DNA of 64,000 nt from Armatimonadota bacterium (GTDB lineage: Bacteria > Sysuimicrobiota > Sysuimicrobiia > Sysuimicrobiales > Sysuimicrobiaceae): contig JANXCW010000011.1 in assembly GCA_025059775.1 (NCBI GenBank), positions 1 to 64,000 of the forward strand, read 5' to 3'. This document shows positions 6,646-15,654 of the stretch, in pieces; positions within the stretch are counted from its first letter, which is position 1; each line of letters opens with the position of its first letter. The translations under genes were made by a program, and so were the position numbers. The notes below the pieces were generated by a model. It did no database searches. It saw only the letters and a list, made by a program, of their open reading frames with translations, and was not told the origin of the DNA.

Positions 6646-9170
6646 ATGAAGGTCAGCCGCCGGGCGTTTTTGCGTGTTTCCGCCGCGACCAGCGGGGCCC
6701 TGCTCGCCAGGCACTTCCTGTTCGGGGAGCTGGAGACGCTGAGGGCTGCCCAGGTACCCGCGGCGCAGCCTGCGGAGGAGTAGGTCCCCACCACCTGCTG
6801 AATCGGAAAGCAGGACTGCGGGGTGCTTGCACGGCGGATCAACGGAAGAGTCGTCAAGCTCAAAGGAAACCCAGCCCACCCCCGCAACCGGGGCACCCTG
6901 TGCCCGAAGGGGGTGGCGCAGATCACCGCCCTGTACGACCCCACCCGCATAAAGACTCCCTTGATCCGCACAAACGACAAGGGTGTCCCGGGTCAGTGGC
7001 GCCGTGCCACGTGGGACGAGGCCCTCCGGCTTGTGGCGGCGCGAATCCAGGAGGTGCGGGCGAAGAACCCGAAGCTCGTACTGTGGCAGAAGGGACGCGG
7101 CAAGGCGCCCGCCTTCTACGACAACGCCTTCGTGAAGGCTGTGGGGGCGACGCGGCTTGGCCATGGAGCCTTCTGTTCGGATGCGGGCTACCGCGCCTGC
7201 GAATACACCGTGGGCATCAGCGGCGTGCTGCACCCGGACTTCCGCCACACCCGGTACGTGTTGGCGTGGGGGTGGAACCTCACGAACGCGGGCGGAAACC
7301 AGCTGTGCTGGATCACCTGGCCCCAGCAGCTCCTGCAGGCGCGGGAGCGCGGGTGCAAGGTGGTCCTCATCGACCCGCGCCGGCGGGGGGAGGGCCCTTC
7401 GTGAGCGAGTGGCTGCCCATCCAGCCGGGGACCGACCTCGCCCTGGCCCTGGCGCTCTGTGTCCGGTACACGAACGCCCCCTTCCTGGTGCAGGAGGACG
7501 GGTTCTTGCTCCGCCGGAACGGCAAGGAGCAGGTGTGGGACCGGAAGTCCAACGCTCCCAAGCCCTACGACGCGGCGGACGTGGAGCCGGCCCTGGAGGG
7601 CGAGTTCGTGGTGGAGGACAGGAAGGTCAGACCCGCTTTCCAGGTCTTCAGGGAGCACGTGGCGCCGTACACCCCGCAGTGGACGGCGGAGGTGTGCGGC
7701 GTACCCGCGGAGCAGATCCAGCGCGTGGCCCGAGAGTTGGCGGAGTATGCCCACATCGATGCCACGCTGGTGGTGGACGGGGTGCGGGTTCCGTACCGGC
7801 CTGTGGCCATCATGGCCTACCACATGGCCCAGCAGGAACTCGGGTTTCAGGCAATCCGGGCGATGACCCTGGTCATGATGCTGCTGGGCGCGGTGGGGGC
7901 CGCGGGCGGCCAGCGGTTCGACATCGGCCCGTGGAAGGTGCACGGGAACTTCGAGAAGCCGGACCGCATCGAGATCAAAGACCCTCCGTATGACTTCACC
8001 CTGAAGGACTCGAAGTTCTTCCCCATCAACTCGGGCAGCCCGGCGGTGGTGGCGAAGGTCATGCAGAACCCGGAGAAGTACGGCGTCAAGGAGGTGCCGG
8101 AGATCCTGATCCTGCACATGACCAACCCCGTCCGGGCGTACGGGTCCGCACCGGACATCCGTGAGGCGTACAAGAAGTTCAAGTTCGTGGTGGCCATCGA
8201 CCCGTGGCTCTCGGCGACCGCGGACCTGTTTGCGGACGTCGTGCTGCCTGCGGCCACGCTGGAAAAGTACGAGGGCCCGTATTCTGCCAGTGACCAGTAC
8301 GTGGACGCGGTGGCCCTGCGGGTGCCCGTGATGCCGCCCCTGTTTGAGGGCCGCGGGGAGATCGAGATCTACCTGGACCTGTGCGAGAAACTGGGCGTGT
8401 TGTACGGAAAGGGGGGCTATCTCGACCAGCTGAACGACGCCCTCAAGCTCAAGGACCCGTACAAGTTGCCTCTGGACCGGAAGCCCACCGTGCGGGAGAT
8501 CTTCGACCGGTGGGCGAGGTCGGAGGGGATCCCGGAAGGCGTGGCGTACTTCGAGAAGCACGGCATCCGGCCGAAGGGGGTGGTAAAGCCCAGCCAGCTC
8601 TATGGCTACGCCATGGATCCTCCCTTTGGCGGAGTGCGCCACCGCTTCTACGGGGAGTCGTTGCTGCGCTATCGCAACACCATGCGGGCGAAAGGGGCAG
8701 ACGAGATCTACTGGCGGGACTACACGTCGTTTCCGACGTGGCGGAAGCCGACCATGGAGAACTCGCCGCCCGACTACGATCTGTACCTGGTGAGCTACAA
8801 GCTCATCGAGCACAAGCAGTCTCGGTCCGCTCAGCTGCCTTTGCTGTCGGAGCTGGCGCGGCAGGCATGGCTGGAGATCAACCCCGCCACCGCCCGGGCC
8901 AAGGGGATCCGGGACGGGGACGAGGTGTGGGTGGAGTTCCACAATGCCCTCACGGGCGAGACCCGTCGGGTGAAGGCGGTGGCCCGGTACCGGGAGGGGA
9001 TCCGGCCCGACACCGTGGGGATGCCCCACCACTTCGGAAGCGCAGCGCGCCACCCGTGGACGGACAGGAACGGCCCCAGTCCCAGCGAGCTGTACTTCAC
9101 CGGCGAAGGCTATGTCGCGAACACCGCGGACCAGTCCTTCCACGTGAAGGTCCGGGTGTACCGGGCGTAG
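6646..9170 (+). pseudogene. Molybdopterin (Mo-bis-PGD) oxidoreductase catalytic subunit, Tat-exported, disrupted
   Basis: The frame opens with a Tat signal (SRRAFLRVSAATSGALL), so the enzyme was destined for the outer face of the membrane. It continues as a DMSO-reductase-family catalytic subunit of about 840 residues: the cluster region VPTTC..IGKQDCG, then RGTLCPKG, LVLWQKGRG, the central Mo-cofactor domains, and the C-terminal MoCo-binding domain (LEINPATARAKG). Two in-frame stops interrupt it, TAG at 6781 and TGA at 6799. Both fall where relatives as I recall them have Trp. A frameshift in the G6 run at 7385-7390 breaks it again. Partners downstream (FeS, NrfD, TorD) imply a quinone-coupled complex of the Psr/Phs/tetrathionate-reductase style. 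The substrate is unknown. It is almost certainly non-functional as written. Confidence 0.82.
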
Positions 9171-9185
9171 CGGCGGAGGTGGCGG

Positions 9186-9805
9186 ATGGCCAAATACGCC
9201 ATGGTGATCGACCTGAATCGGTGCATGAGGTGCCGGGCGTGCATGGAGGCGTGCAAGGTGGAGAACAACACGCCCACCGCCCACTTCTGGATGTACGTCT
9301 TCCGGTTCGAAGAGGGCGAGTACCCCAACACCCACGTGTGGTTCCTGCCGCGACCCTGCATGCACTGCGACAACGCCCCGTGCGTGAAGGTGTGCCCGGT
9401 GGGGGCGCGGTGCAAGCGGGAAGACGGGCTTGTGGCCACGGACTGGGACCGGTGCATCGGCTGCCGCTATTGCGAGGTGACCTGCCCGTACGGGGTGAAC
9501 TTCTTCAACTGGAAGGGCCCCAGGAAGGACGCGTACCTGGACTGGAGCGACGGGGAGCTGCGGTCCAGGGTGGACGGAAACTCGCCGCCTTACCGCAACC
9601 CGGACCTGGACCGTCCGTACGGGAAGGAGCGGCGGAGGATCGCGGGGGAGGGCGGCAGAGAGGTGTCATCCTCCTGTTCGGTGACCTGGAGGATCCCAAG
9701 AGCGAGGTGTCCCAGGTGCTGAAGCGGAAGCCCTCCTTCCGGCTGCTGGAGGAGTTGGGCACGCGGCCGCGGGTGTACTACGTGGGCGGGCACCCGCCGC
9801 ACTGA
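9186..9805 (+). pseudogene. 4Fe-4S ferredoxin subunit of the molybdoenzyme, with internal deletion and frameshift
   Basis: The first 155 residues are a DmsB/PsrB-like electron-transfer subunit: CMRCRACMEACKVEN, CMHCDNAPCVKVCPVGA and CIGCRYCEVTCPYGVNF. Near 9655 the frame changes and the C-terminal LLFGDLEDPKSEVSQVL follows in another frame. The segment between, which in relatives holds the fourth cluster motif (CxxC plus CP), is absent. A deletion plus frameshift, not merely a base-call error, is therefore indicated. The ATG at 9186 follows GCGGAGGTGGCGG, 15 bases after the catalytic gene. Confidence 0.8.
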
Positions 9806-9846
9806 AAGTCCAAGCCCGTGGAAGAAGTGATCGCGAGGGATGAGCC

Positions 9847-11115
9847 ATGACGGCCCGCACGGAAACCCTGCCCTACGGAGTCGGACGGTTCACGGCAGGC
9901 TGGTGGCTGCTGCTCGCCGTGCTGGCGGCGGTGGTGGGCTGGGGCGTCTACGCCTACTCCCGCCAGCTGGCGGAGGGGCTGGCGGTGACCGGGCTCCGGG
10001 ACATCGGCAGCATGGCGGGTGCCGCCTGGGGGCTGTACATCGCCTTCGACATCTACTTCGTGGGCGTGAGCTTCGCGGGGATCAGCACCGCAGCGTTGAT
10101 CCGGCCGCTGCGCCTGGAGCACCTCAAGCCCGTCTCCCGGATGGCGGAGCTGCTGACGGTGATCTCCTTGATCCTGGCCGCCTGCAGCGTCCTGCCGGAC
10201 CTGGGCCTGCCCGTGCGGGGGATCGTGAACCTGTTCCGCTACGCGCGGCCTCAATCCCCCTTCTTCGGGACGTTCACCCTGGTGGTGGCCGGCTACCTCT
10301 TCGCGAGCCTGGTGTACTTCTACCTGGACGGGCGGCGGGACGCGGCCTTGCTGGCCCGGGTGCCGGGCCCGCTGCAGGGGTTTTACCGGGCGTGGGCCGC
10401 GGGCTACCGGGACACCCCGGAGGAGCGGGTGCGGCACCACCGGGCGAGCCTGTGGCTGGCCATCGCCTCCCTGGATGGGATGCTGCTTGTACTGGTGCTG
10501 GCGTACCTCTACTTCATGGCGGCGGAGCTGCTCACCATGATCTACGCCCCGCCCGAGGTGGAGGCGCGGGTCACGTGGGCGCTCTTGCGGGGGGAGTACG
10601 CATGGCTGTACTGGAGCTCCGCAGGATTTCTGGTCCTGGCGGCGGCTGCCCTGGCGGTGGGATGGATGCGGGAGCTGTTCGGCCTGCGGCTGCCGGCGTT
10701 CCGCCCGTGGGCGGCCTGGGTGGTTGCGCTCGTCCTCGGGAGCATCTTCCTCGTCGGGGTGGTCGGGGGCAACTTCCTGCGCCGTGGCCGGGGGCAACTT
10801 CCTGCGCCTGGCCGGGTGGATGGCGGCGCTGGCGACGTTGCTCGTCCTGGTCCTCCTGCCTCTGTGCAACCGGAGCTGGGTCGCAAGCGGGGTGGTGAGT
10901 GGGGTGCTGGTGAACCTGGCGGCGGTGGGCAAGCGGCTGCTCATCGTGGTCCCCTCCCAGACCCACGGCACGCTCCTCCCATACCCCGCGGGGAGCTACG
11001 CGCCCACCTGGGTGGAGTACAGCGTCGTCCTTGGCTGTTCGCCCTAGGGACCCTGCTGTATGCGCTGTTCACGAGGGTGTTCCCCATCATGGAACTGCCA
11101 GGAGAGGAGGGATAG
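9847..11115 (+). pseudogene. NrfD/PsrC-like membrane subunit with an out-of-frame internal segment
   Basis: This is a polytopic membrane protein of the NrfD/PsrC family, the quinone-reacting anchor of molybdoenzyme complexes. Residues 1 to about 310 read normally, with hydrophobic helices and the family-like GAAWGLYIAFDIYFVGVSFA. A 25-bp tandem duplication at 10764-10813 then shifts the frame. The proper sequence (FLRLAGWMAALATLLVLVLL and onward) continues in another frame until about 11035, where a missing base restores the original frame (LFALGTLLYALFTRVFPIMEL). The reading frame thus stays open but about 82 residues are replaced by Arg/Gly/Pro-rich sequence, removing at least two membrane helices. 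Confidence 0.8.
10764..10813. repeat. 25-bp tandem duplication inside the nrfD-like gene
   Basis: Two copies of a 25-base unit start at 10764 and 10789. Their first 20 bases (CGGGGGCAACTTCCTGCGCC) are identical and the last 5 differ. Because 25 is not a multiple of three, the duplication causes a +1 frameshift. The protein-level repeat is visible as GGNFLR in both frames. Polymerase slippage or a short-repeat recombination event is the likely origin. Confidence 0.8.
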
Positions 11116-11118
11116 GCC

Positions 11119-11334
11119 ATGCGGACGGGGCTCACGGTGGCGCTGGTAGTGGCGGGGTTTTCGCTCCAGATCGTGAGCTACTTCTTCCTCGCGGCACCCT
11201 TGGGGCTCCCCACAAGCCCTGCGTACAGCGACCCCAGGCTGCCGTTCGCGCCGGCCCTGTTCATCCTGGGCGTGATGTTGGTGTTCCTGGCGGCGGTGGT
11301 GTATGAACTGTTGCCGGAGCGTACGAACCCGTGA
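11119..11334 (+). CDS. Small two-helix membrane protein in the molybdoenzyme operon
   Basis: This 71-residue protein has two predicted transmembrane helices (about 6-26 and 45-64), separated by a short loop with GLPTSPAYSDPRLPF. It starts 4 bases after the nrfD-like gene and overlaps the TorD-like gene (GTGA), so it was part of the operon. I do not recognise the family; a small accessory or anchor subunit is plausible. It carries no visible defect, unlike its neighbours. Confidence 0.6.
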   Translation: MRTGLTVALVVAGFSLQIVSYFFLAAPLGLPTSPAYSDPRLPFAPALFILGVMLVFLAAVVYELLPERTNP

Positions 11335-11971
11335 GCGGCCTTGCGTCGACCCGGCACCTCGCGTACCGGTTCTTCAGCCTCGCGTTCTTGTACCCGGACC
11401 CCGTCCGGCTGGCGCGACTGCGGGCGGTGGGGCGGGCCCTGGCGGCAGACAGGGTCATGGGCCGCTTGGCCTTCTTCCCCCTGTGGCGGTCAAGCTGGGA
11501 CCGGCTCCGCCGGAAGCCCGCAGAGGAACTGGAAGACCTGTACCTGCAGGTCTTCGACCTGACGGGGCGGCCGGGGGCTGTGCCCTTTGCGAGTCCGCCT
11601 ACCGGGGTGGCCCCTGGCAGACGGCGGGGTTGTTGGAGGAGTACCGCAGGCTGGGGCTTGAGCCCGGCGGCCCGGAACCTGCAGACCATCTGTCCGTGGA
11701 GCTGGAGTACCTGGCGGCGCTCGTCAGCAGGGAGGCCGCAGCGTGGGAGGCGGGAGCAGAAGGAGTCGTGGAGATCCGGGCGCAGGAGCGCCGGTTCCTG
11801 CAGACGCACCCGGGCCGCTGGGTGCCGGAGCTGGTGGCGTGTATACGCCAACACCACCCCGAGGGCGTGTACGCGGCGGCCGCGGAGGCGCTGGAGTCGT
11901 TTGTCCAGCACGAGGCAGACCTGACCGCTGTGCTGCTACGGGATCCTGAGAAGGCGGGGCTGGGACGCTGA
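11331..11971 (+). pseudogene. TorD/DmsD-like molybdoenzyme maturation chaperone, frameshifted
   Basis: The product is an all-helical TorD-family chaperone, which binds the Tat signal and apo-form of the catalytic subunit during cofactor loading. The N-terminal half (LASTRHLAYRFFSLAFLYPD, then ELEDLYLQVFDLTGRPG) is in one frame. From about 11577 the expected CESAYRG segment, WQTAGLLEEYRRLGL and LSVELEYLAALV continue in another frame to 11971. The break coincides with a G5 run, so a one-base slippage or assembly error explains it. The gene starts with GTG overlapping the previous stop. Confidence 0.75.
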
Positions 11972-13351
11972 TGAGGACGGGAGAGGGTGGACAGGTCCTC
12001 CTCCGATCCCACCCCGCGGACCGGGGCGTCCTGGCGCTGTGCGGTGGCCGGAGGCTCCCGGAAGACGTCCGGGTCGCCTTGCGGAATGCGGGCAGGGATC
12101 CTGAAGCCTTCTTCGTTTTGGATCCGTGGTCCGCGCAAGCCCCTGACGTGGCCGCGGAACGTGCCCGGCTGTTGATCCGGGGGGCTCTGGCCAGAGTTCG
12201 GGCTTGGCCCGGGGCGGCGCCGGCCAACCTAGCTCCTTACGTGCCGGAGCGGCTCAGCCGCCGCACGCTCCTCCGTTTCCCGCCGCTGGCGTACCGGGTC
12301 GTTCCGCGGGTGGAGCGGGAGCGGTGCCGGGCACCGGACGGCTGTGTGAGCAAAGTTGCCCTGTGGACGCCCTCCGAGTTGCCGAGGGAATGGTGTGGCT
12401 GGATCGGACGAAGTGTACGGCGTGCTCGGCGTGCGTGGACGCCTGTCCCCACGAGGCGGTGGTGTTTCCGGGGTACACAGGGGAGGAAGTGGCCGCGCAC
12501 GTGGAGGCCCTGCTGGACCCCACCGTGGGACCTCGGGGCCGGAGGGGAATCGCCTATGTGTGTGAGGGAGCCTCCTGGGACCCGTCCTGGCATCCCGCGT
12601 GGCTCCCCGTTTCCGTGGCATGCGTGAACTGGATCCCCTCGTCCTGGATCCTCGCGCCCCTCCTGCGGGGCGCGGCATGTGTGGCGGTGGCGCCGTGCAC
12701 CTGCGGGAGGGCGGAGGCAGCGGGCGGCTTGGTGGAACGCCGGCTGGACTTCTGCGAAGGCTACGTGCGCACGCTCGGCCTGGGGGAGACGCGCGTCCAC
12801 CGGGCGCCGCTCTCCGTGGCGCCGCCGGAGGAGCCCCTGCCACGGGGTGGTGACGAGGGGACGTTGTTCGGGACGGGTCCAGAGGTCGCTGCCGGGGTCC
12901 TTCAACGACTGGCGGAGGTGGCGGGGAGGTCCTCCGGTTCGAGCACCCCACCTCCCCCCTGTGGCTCGTAGAAATCGATCAGACCGCCTATACTGGGTGT
13001 GGGATGTGCGCCGCGCACTGCCCGACGGGCGTCCTCACGTTCGCCCAGGACGGCGAGGCGGTGCTCCGGTGGGATCCCGCCCGGTGTACGGGATGCGGGG
13101 GGTGCATTGCGACTTGCCCCGAGGTCGAGCGGGGAGCGATCCGTGTCCACCAAGCCGTGGACGTGGCGGAGCTCCTGCGCGGGATGCGGGGCGTGTATCG
13201 GGAGGAGCTGGTGCGCTGCTCGGCCTGTGGGGCACCCGTGGCGCCGCGGCGCATGCTGGAGCGGGTCATGGGGCTCCTCGGAGAGGAGGGCCGGGCATGG
13301 GAAGGCATCCTCTCGCGCTATTGCTCGGGCTGCAGGGCTCTCCGGGGGTGA
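11971..13351 (+). pseudogene. Multi-cluster 4Fe-4S protein with MvhD-like middle domain, twice frameshifted
   Basis: Three frames join into one roughly 460-residue protein. The first holds an N-terminal non-FeS part ending in ERCRAPDGC. The second holds CEQSCPVDALRV and CTACSACVDACPHEAV (two clusters), then a domain with YVCEGA, CVNWI and CTCGRAEAAGG that resembles the electron-transferring MvhD/HdrA-associated domain. The third holds CGMCAAHCPTGV and CTGCGGCIATCPEVE (two more clusters). The breaks fall near 12335 and 12930. It overlaps the TorD-like stop (TGATGA), marking it as the distal gene of the same operon, perhaps an electron-transfer protein to the cytoplasmic side. As read it cannot make a full-length product. 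Confidence 0.65.
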
Positions 13352-13355
13352 CGGA

Positions 13356-13829
13356 ATGAGGCGGAAAAGAGGAAGGAAGGTGGGCTGGGGAGTCCTGGCC
13401 CTGGGTGTGGCGGTCTCGGTAGGTTGGTGGGTGCTCGGGCGACCGGCGCAGGAGGGACCAACTCCGCAGTGGGTGCTTTACCAAAATCCGGGCTGCGGCT
13501 GCTGCGGGAAGTACGCGGACTACCTCCGCGGTCTCGGGTACGCGATCCGGGTGGTGCGCACCGCAGAGCTGCAGGCAGTGAAAGAGCGCTTGCGCGTCCC
13601 GCGCCAGCTGTGGAGCTGCCACACGGTGACGGTGGGGCGCTACTTCGTGGAGGGCCACGTTCCCGCACAGGCGGTGGAGGAGCTTTTGCGTCGGGCGCCG
13701 CCGTGGCTGGGGATCGCCCTCCCGGGCATGCCCTCCGGCTCGCCCGGAATGGACGGCCCGCGCCGGGCCCCGCTGGTGGTGTACGCGGTCACCCACCAGG
13801 GGACCTGGCGGGAGTTCGGCAGGTTCTGA
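13356..13829 (+). CDS. DUF411 family membrane-anchored protein
   Basis: The product has 157 residues: a basic start, one hydrophobic anchor (about 9-28), then a DUF411 domain beginning VLYQNPGCGCCGKYADYL. The motif CGCC and the later SCHTVTVGRYFVEGHVP are the family hallmarks. DUF411 proteins are often found with copper or other metal-handling genes, but a biochemical role is not established here. It starts 4 bases after the polyferredoxin remnant and appears intact. Its 3' end abuts a truncated dsbA-like gene on the other strand. Confidence 0.8.
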   Translation: MRRKRGRKVGWGVLALGVAVSVGWWVLGRPAQEGPTPQWVLYQNPGCGCCGKYADYLRGLGYAIRVVRTAELQAVKERLRVPRQLWSCHTVTVGRYFVEGHVPAQAVEELLRRAPPWLGIALPGMPSGSPGMDGPRRAPLVVYAVTHQGTWREFGRF

Positions 13830-13859
13830 CCAGACGGACCTGCTGACCGTTTCGCCGTG

Positions 13860-14192
13860 CGCCGACTGGCCACCCTGGAGCTCGGCGGCCTTGCACGCAC
13901 GGAGGCCCGGCATGGACCAGGGGTAGTCGAACGGGCGGGTAGCCATCAAGTCGGCGTTGATGCGGTGTGCGTCGTCGTTGCGGTTGGTGGCCCGCCAGTG
14001 CTCCAGGATCTCGCGCTTGCTGGCTTCCCGGGAGCCGAAGACGGCGACGATGGCGTCGGGCGTGGGCGCCAGGGCGAAGCACCGGCGCTCCACCACCACG
14101 TCCGGGTTGTTGGCGACCAGGGCGCGCACCCTGGGGGACAGGGCGTAGCACCAGGCACAGAGGACGTCGTGGAAGAACTCCAGGTGGATCAT
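13860..14192 (-). pseudogene. DsbA/FrnE-family thiol oxidoreductase, N-terminal stub
   Basis: From the ATG at 14192 the frame gives a DsbA-type thioredoxin fold start, MIHLEFFHDVLCAWCY, with the CxxC motif CAWC, and continues well to GLRACKAAELQGG. Homology then ends abruptly near 13860, where the rest of the domain, normally another 90-100 residues, is missing. The truncation point lies 30 bases from the end of the DUF411 gene, consistent with a deletion at this junction. The start overlaps the padR stop by 4 bases. Confidence 0.7.
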
Positions 14193-14665
14193 GGTCCCTG
14201 CCCCTCCAGGATTGCTTCCACTTCCCGCCGGGCCCGGGCGATGATCTCCCGAACCCGGCGCAGCTGCTCGGGCTGTGCTCGCCCCCAGAGTCCGGACCGC
14301 CGGAGCAGCAGAGCGAACTCCCACAGCTCCCGGTACGCGGGTGCCCAGTGACACCTCCAGGCGCCAAACCGCTCCTCGATGCCCTTTAGGAACTCCTTGC
14401 CCTGCTCCAGGAAGCGCCGCCCTTCTTCCGTGATGGTGTACACCCGCTTGCCCTGATGCTCCGCGGAAGTGACGTACCCCATGTCCTCCAGCATCTGGAG
14501 GGTGGGATATACAGCCCCCGGGCTTGGCGTGTAGAAGCCGCCGAAACGGTCCTGCAGGGCCCGGATCACGTCGTAGCCGTGCATGGGCCGGTCCTTGAGC
14601 ACGTCGAGGACGAGGTATTTGAGCGCGCCGCGGCCGAAGAACCGCTCCCGCACCGGACCCCCCAC
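14189..14665 (-). CDS. PadR-family transcriptional regulator
   Basis: The protein has 158 residues. The N-terminal winged helix carries the PadR pattern LKYLVLDVLKDRPMHGYDVI, the wing region FYTPSPGAVYPTLQMLEDMG and the KRVYTITEEGRRFL segment, followed by a helical dimerisation tail. PadR proteins repress by binding near their own promoter and respond to small molecules such as phenolics or drugs. The downstream gene in its operon is the truncated dsbA stub, so its present target is unclear. Confidence 0.88.
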   Translation of the reverse strand: MGGPVRERFFGRGALKYLVLDVLKDRPMHGYDVIRALQDRFGGFYTPSPGAVYPTLQMLEDMGYVTSAEHQGKRVYTITEEGRRFLEQGKEFLKGIEERFGAWRCHWAPAYRELWEFALLLRRSGLWGRAQPEQLRRVREIIARARREVEAILEGQGP

Positions 14666-14947
14666 GGTCGCCAGAACATCCCGAACCTCCTTAAGACTAT
14701 CTCGTTATATCGATTCGTTCTGCTACACCCAGACGAACGCCCAGTCCAGGCCTACCGTGACCGGAGCGGAAGGCAGGGCCACCGATCCTGGGAGATCCCC
14801 ACAAAGGCTGAGGGGTATCGTGGCGCCGCTTCCGATATATGCGCAAGGTTCGTGAACACCAGGTCTGCAGAGATCCGGCAGGAAACCGCAGAATGCAGCG
14901 TGCGCCGCGGCCAGGTAAGGCGGGAGTCGCTCCGGACAGGCCTCTCT
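14666..14947. other. Gene-free stretch upstream of padR
   Basis: I find no convincing gene in these 282 bases. Just upstream of padR the sequence CGTTATATCGATTCG is AT-rich and partly palindromic, and a second TCCGATATATGCGC lies at about 14828. PadR operators are often TATATCGATATA-like, so these could be autoregulatory sites, but neither is a clean dyad. Confidence 0.3.
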
Positions 14948-15025
14948 TGGTGCCCCGGACGGGATTCGAACCCGTGTTGCCGGCTTGAAAGACCGGAGTC
15001 CTGGGCCTGGCTAGACGACCGGGGC
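14948..15025 (-). tRNA. tRNA-Glu (anticodon UUC)
   Basis: Read on the minus strand, the sequence folds into a cloverleaf. The 7-bp acceptor stem GCCCCGG/CCGGGGC is followed by A73 and an encoded CCA (14948-14950). The T-arm loop contains GGTTCGAATCC. The 7-base anticodon loop CTTTCAA, flanked by CCGGT/GCCGG, gives anticodon TTC for glutamate. The D-arm region is GTCTAGCCAGGCC. It stands alone between padR and coxG. Confidence 0.95.
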
Positions 15026-15087
15026 GCGCCGGAGCCAGTATACCACGTCCGCATCCGACCCTGCGGCCGAGCACCCGAATGCCCCCG

Positions 15088-15146
15088 TATGATAGGGTTT
15101 TGCGGAGGAGCCGGAGAAAAGCTCCGGAAATCGGTTCCTCCGCAAA
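15088..15146 (+). promoter_or_regulatory. Candidate promoter -10 and nested hairpin leader before coxG
   Basis: TATGAT at 15088-15093 is a good -10 match. About 6 bases on begins a nested hairpin. The outer arms are TTTGCGGAGGA (15099-15109) and TCCTCCGCAAA (15136-15146), 11 bp and perfect. The inner arms are CCGGAG (15111-15116) and CTCCGG (15122-15127). No T-tract follows, so it is a structured 5' UTR or operator rather than a terminator. The coxG ribosome site lies 15 bases beyond. Confidence 0.45.
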
Positions 15147-15169
15147 TCCACAGAGCTTTGGAGGGAACG

Positions 15170-15607
15170 ATGAAAGTGGAGGGAACACAGGTCCTACACG
15201 CACCCCGGGAGCAGGTGTGGAAGCTGCTGGATGATCCGCAGGCCCTGGCATCCTGCACGCCGGGGCTTCAGGAGCTGCGGCCGTTGGGGCCGGACGAGTT
15301 CGAGGCCACCCTGTCCATCGGCATCGCGGCGGTGCGGGGGACGTACAAGGGGAAGCTGCGCATTACGGAGCGCACCCCACCGGATCGGTATGCGGTCCAG
15401 GTGGAAGGGAGCGGAGCGCCCGGGTTCGTGCGCGCCACGGGTCAGCTGGAACTGGTGGACCGGGGGACGGAGACGGAGGTGCGCTGGTCGGGGGACGTGC
15501 AGGTGGGAGGAGCCCTTACCATTGGGAGCCGCATGATCCCCGGCATCGCCCGGATGCTGGCAGCCCAGTTCTTCGAGTGCCTGGACCGGAAGCTCGCTTC
15601 CGGATGA
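15170..15607 (+). CDS. CoxG-like SRPBCC protein (carbon monoxide dehydrogenase subunit G family)
   Basis: The 145-residue protein has a single SRPBCC/START-like fold of the CoxG family: MKVEGTQVLHAPREQVWKLL at the start, then ASCTPGLQELRPLG and the conserved ATGQLELVDRG region. In CO dehydrogenase operons CoxG helps membrane anchoring, but solitary family members are common and of unknown role. It is short relative to CoxG proteins with a C-terminal hydrophobic tail, which is absent here. The ATG at 15170 follows GGAGGGAACG. No coxLMS genes are in the window. Confidence 0.75.
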   Translation: MKVEGTQVLHAPREQVWKLLDDPQALASCTPGLQELRPLGPDEFEATLSIGIAAVRGTYKGKLRITERTPPDRYAVQVEGSGAPGFVRATGQLELVDRGTETEVRWSGDVQVGGALTIGSRMIPGIARMLAAQFFECLDRKLASG

Positions 15608-15654
15608 GGGCCCGGGTGGCACGTCGGGAAGGCGGGACGTAGAATGGGGGCGGC

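Noticed and set aside
6799-6801. TGA in the molybdoenzyme as a selenocysteine codon
   Set aside because: The position is next to the cluster Cys, not the Mo ligand, a TAG stop lies 18 bases upstream, and no SECIS-like hairpin is evident downstream. Decay or error is simpler.
7188-9365. Open reading frame of about 725 codons on the strand opposite the molybdoenzyme gene
   Set aside because: It is a mirror of the GC-rich codon pattern, has no recognisable domain, is His/Arg/Pro-rich, and lies wholly antisense to a gene with clear homology. The same applies to many other long antisense frames in the window.
14701-14840. PadR operator sites
   Set aside because: TATATCGA-like sequences occur but without a clean dyad, so they are only noted, not called.
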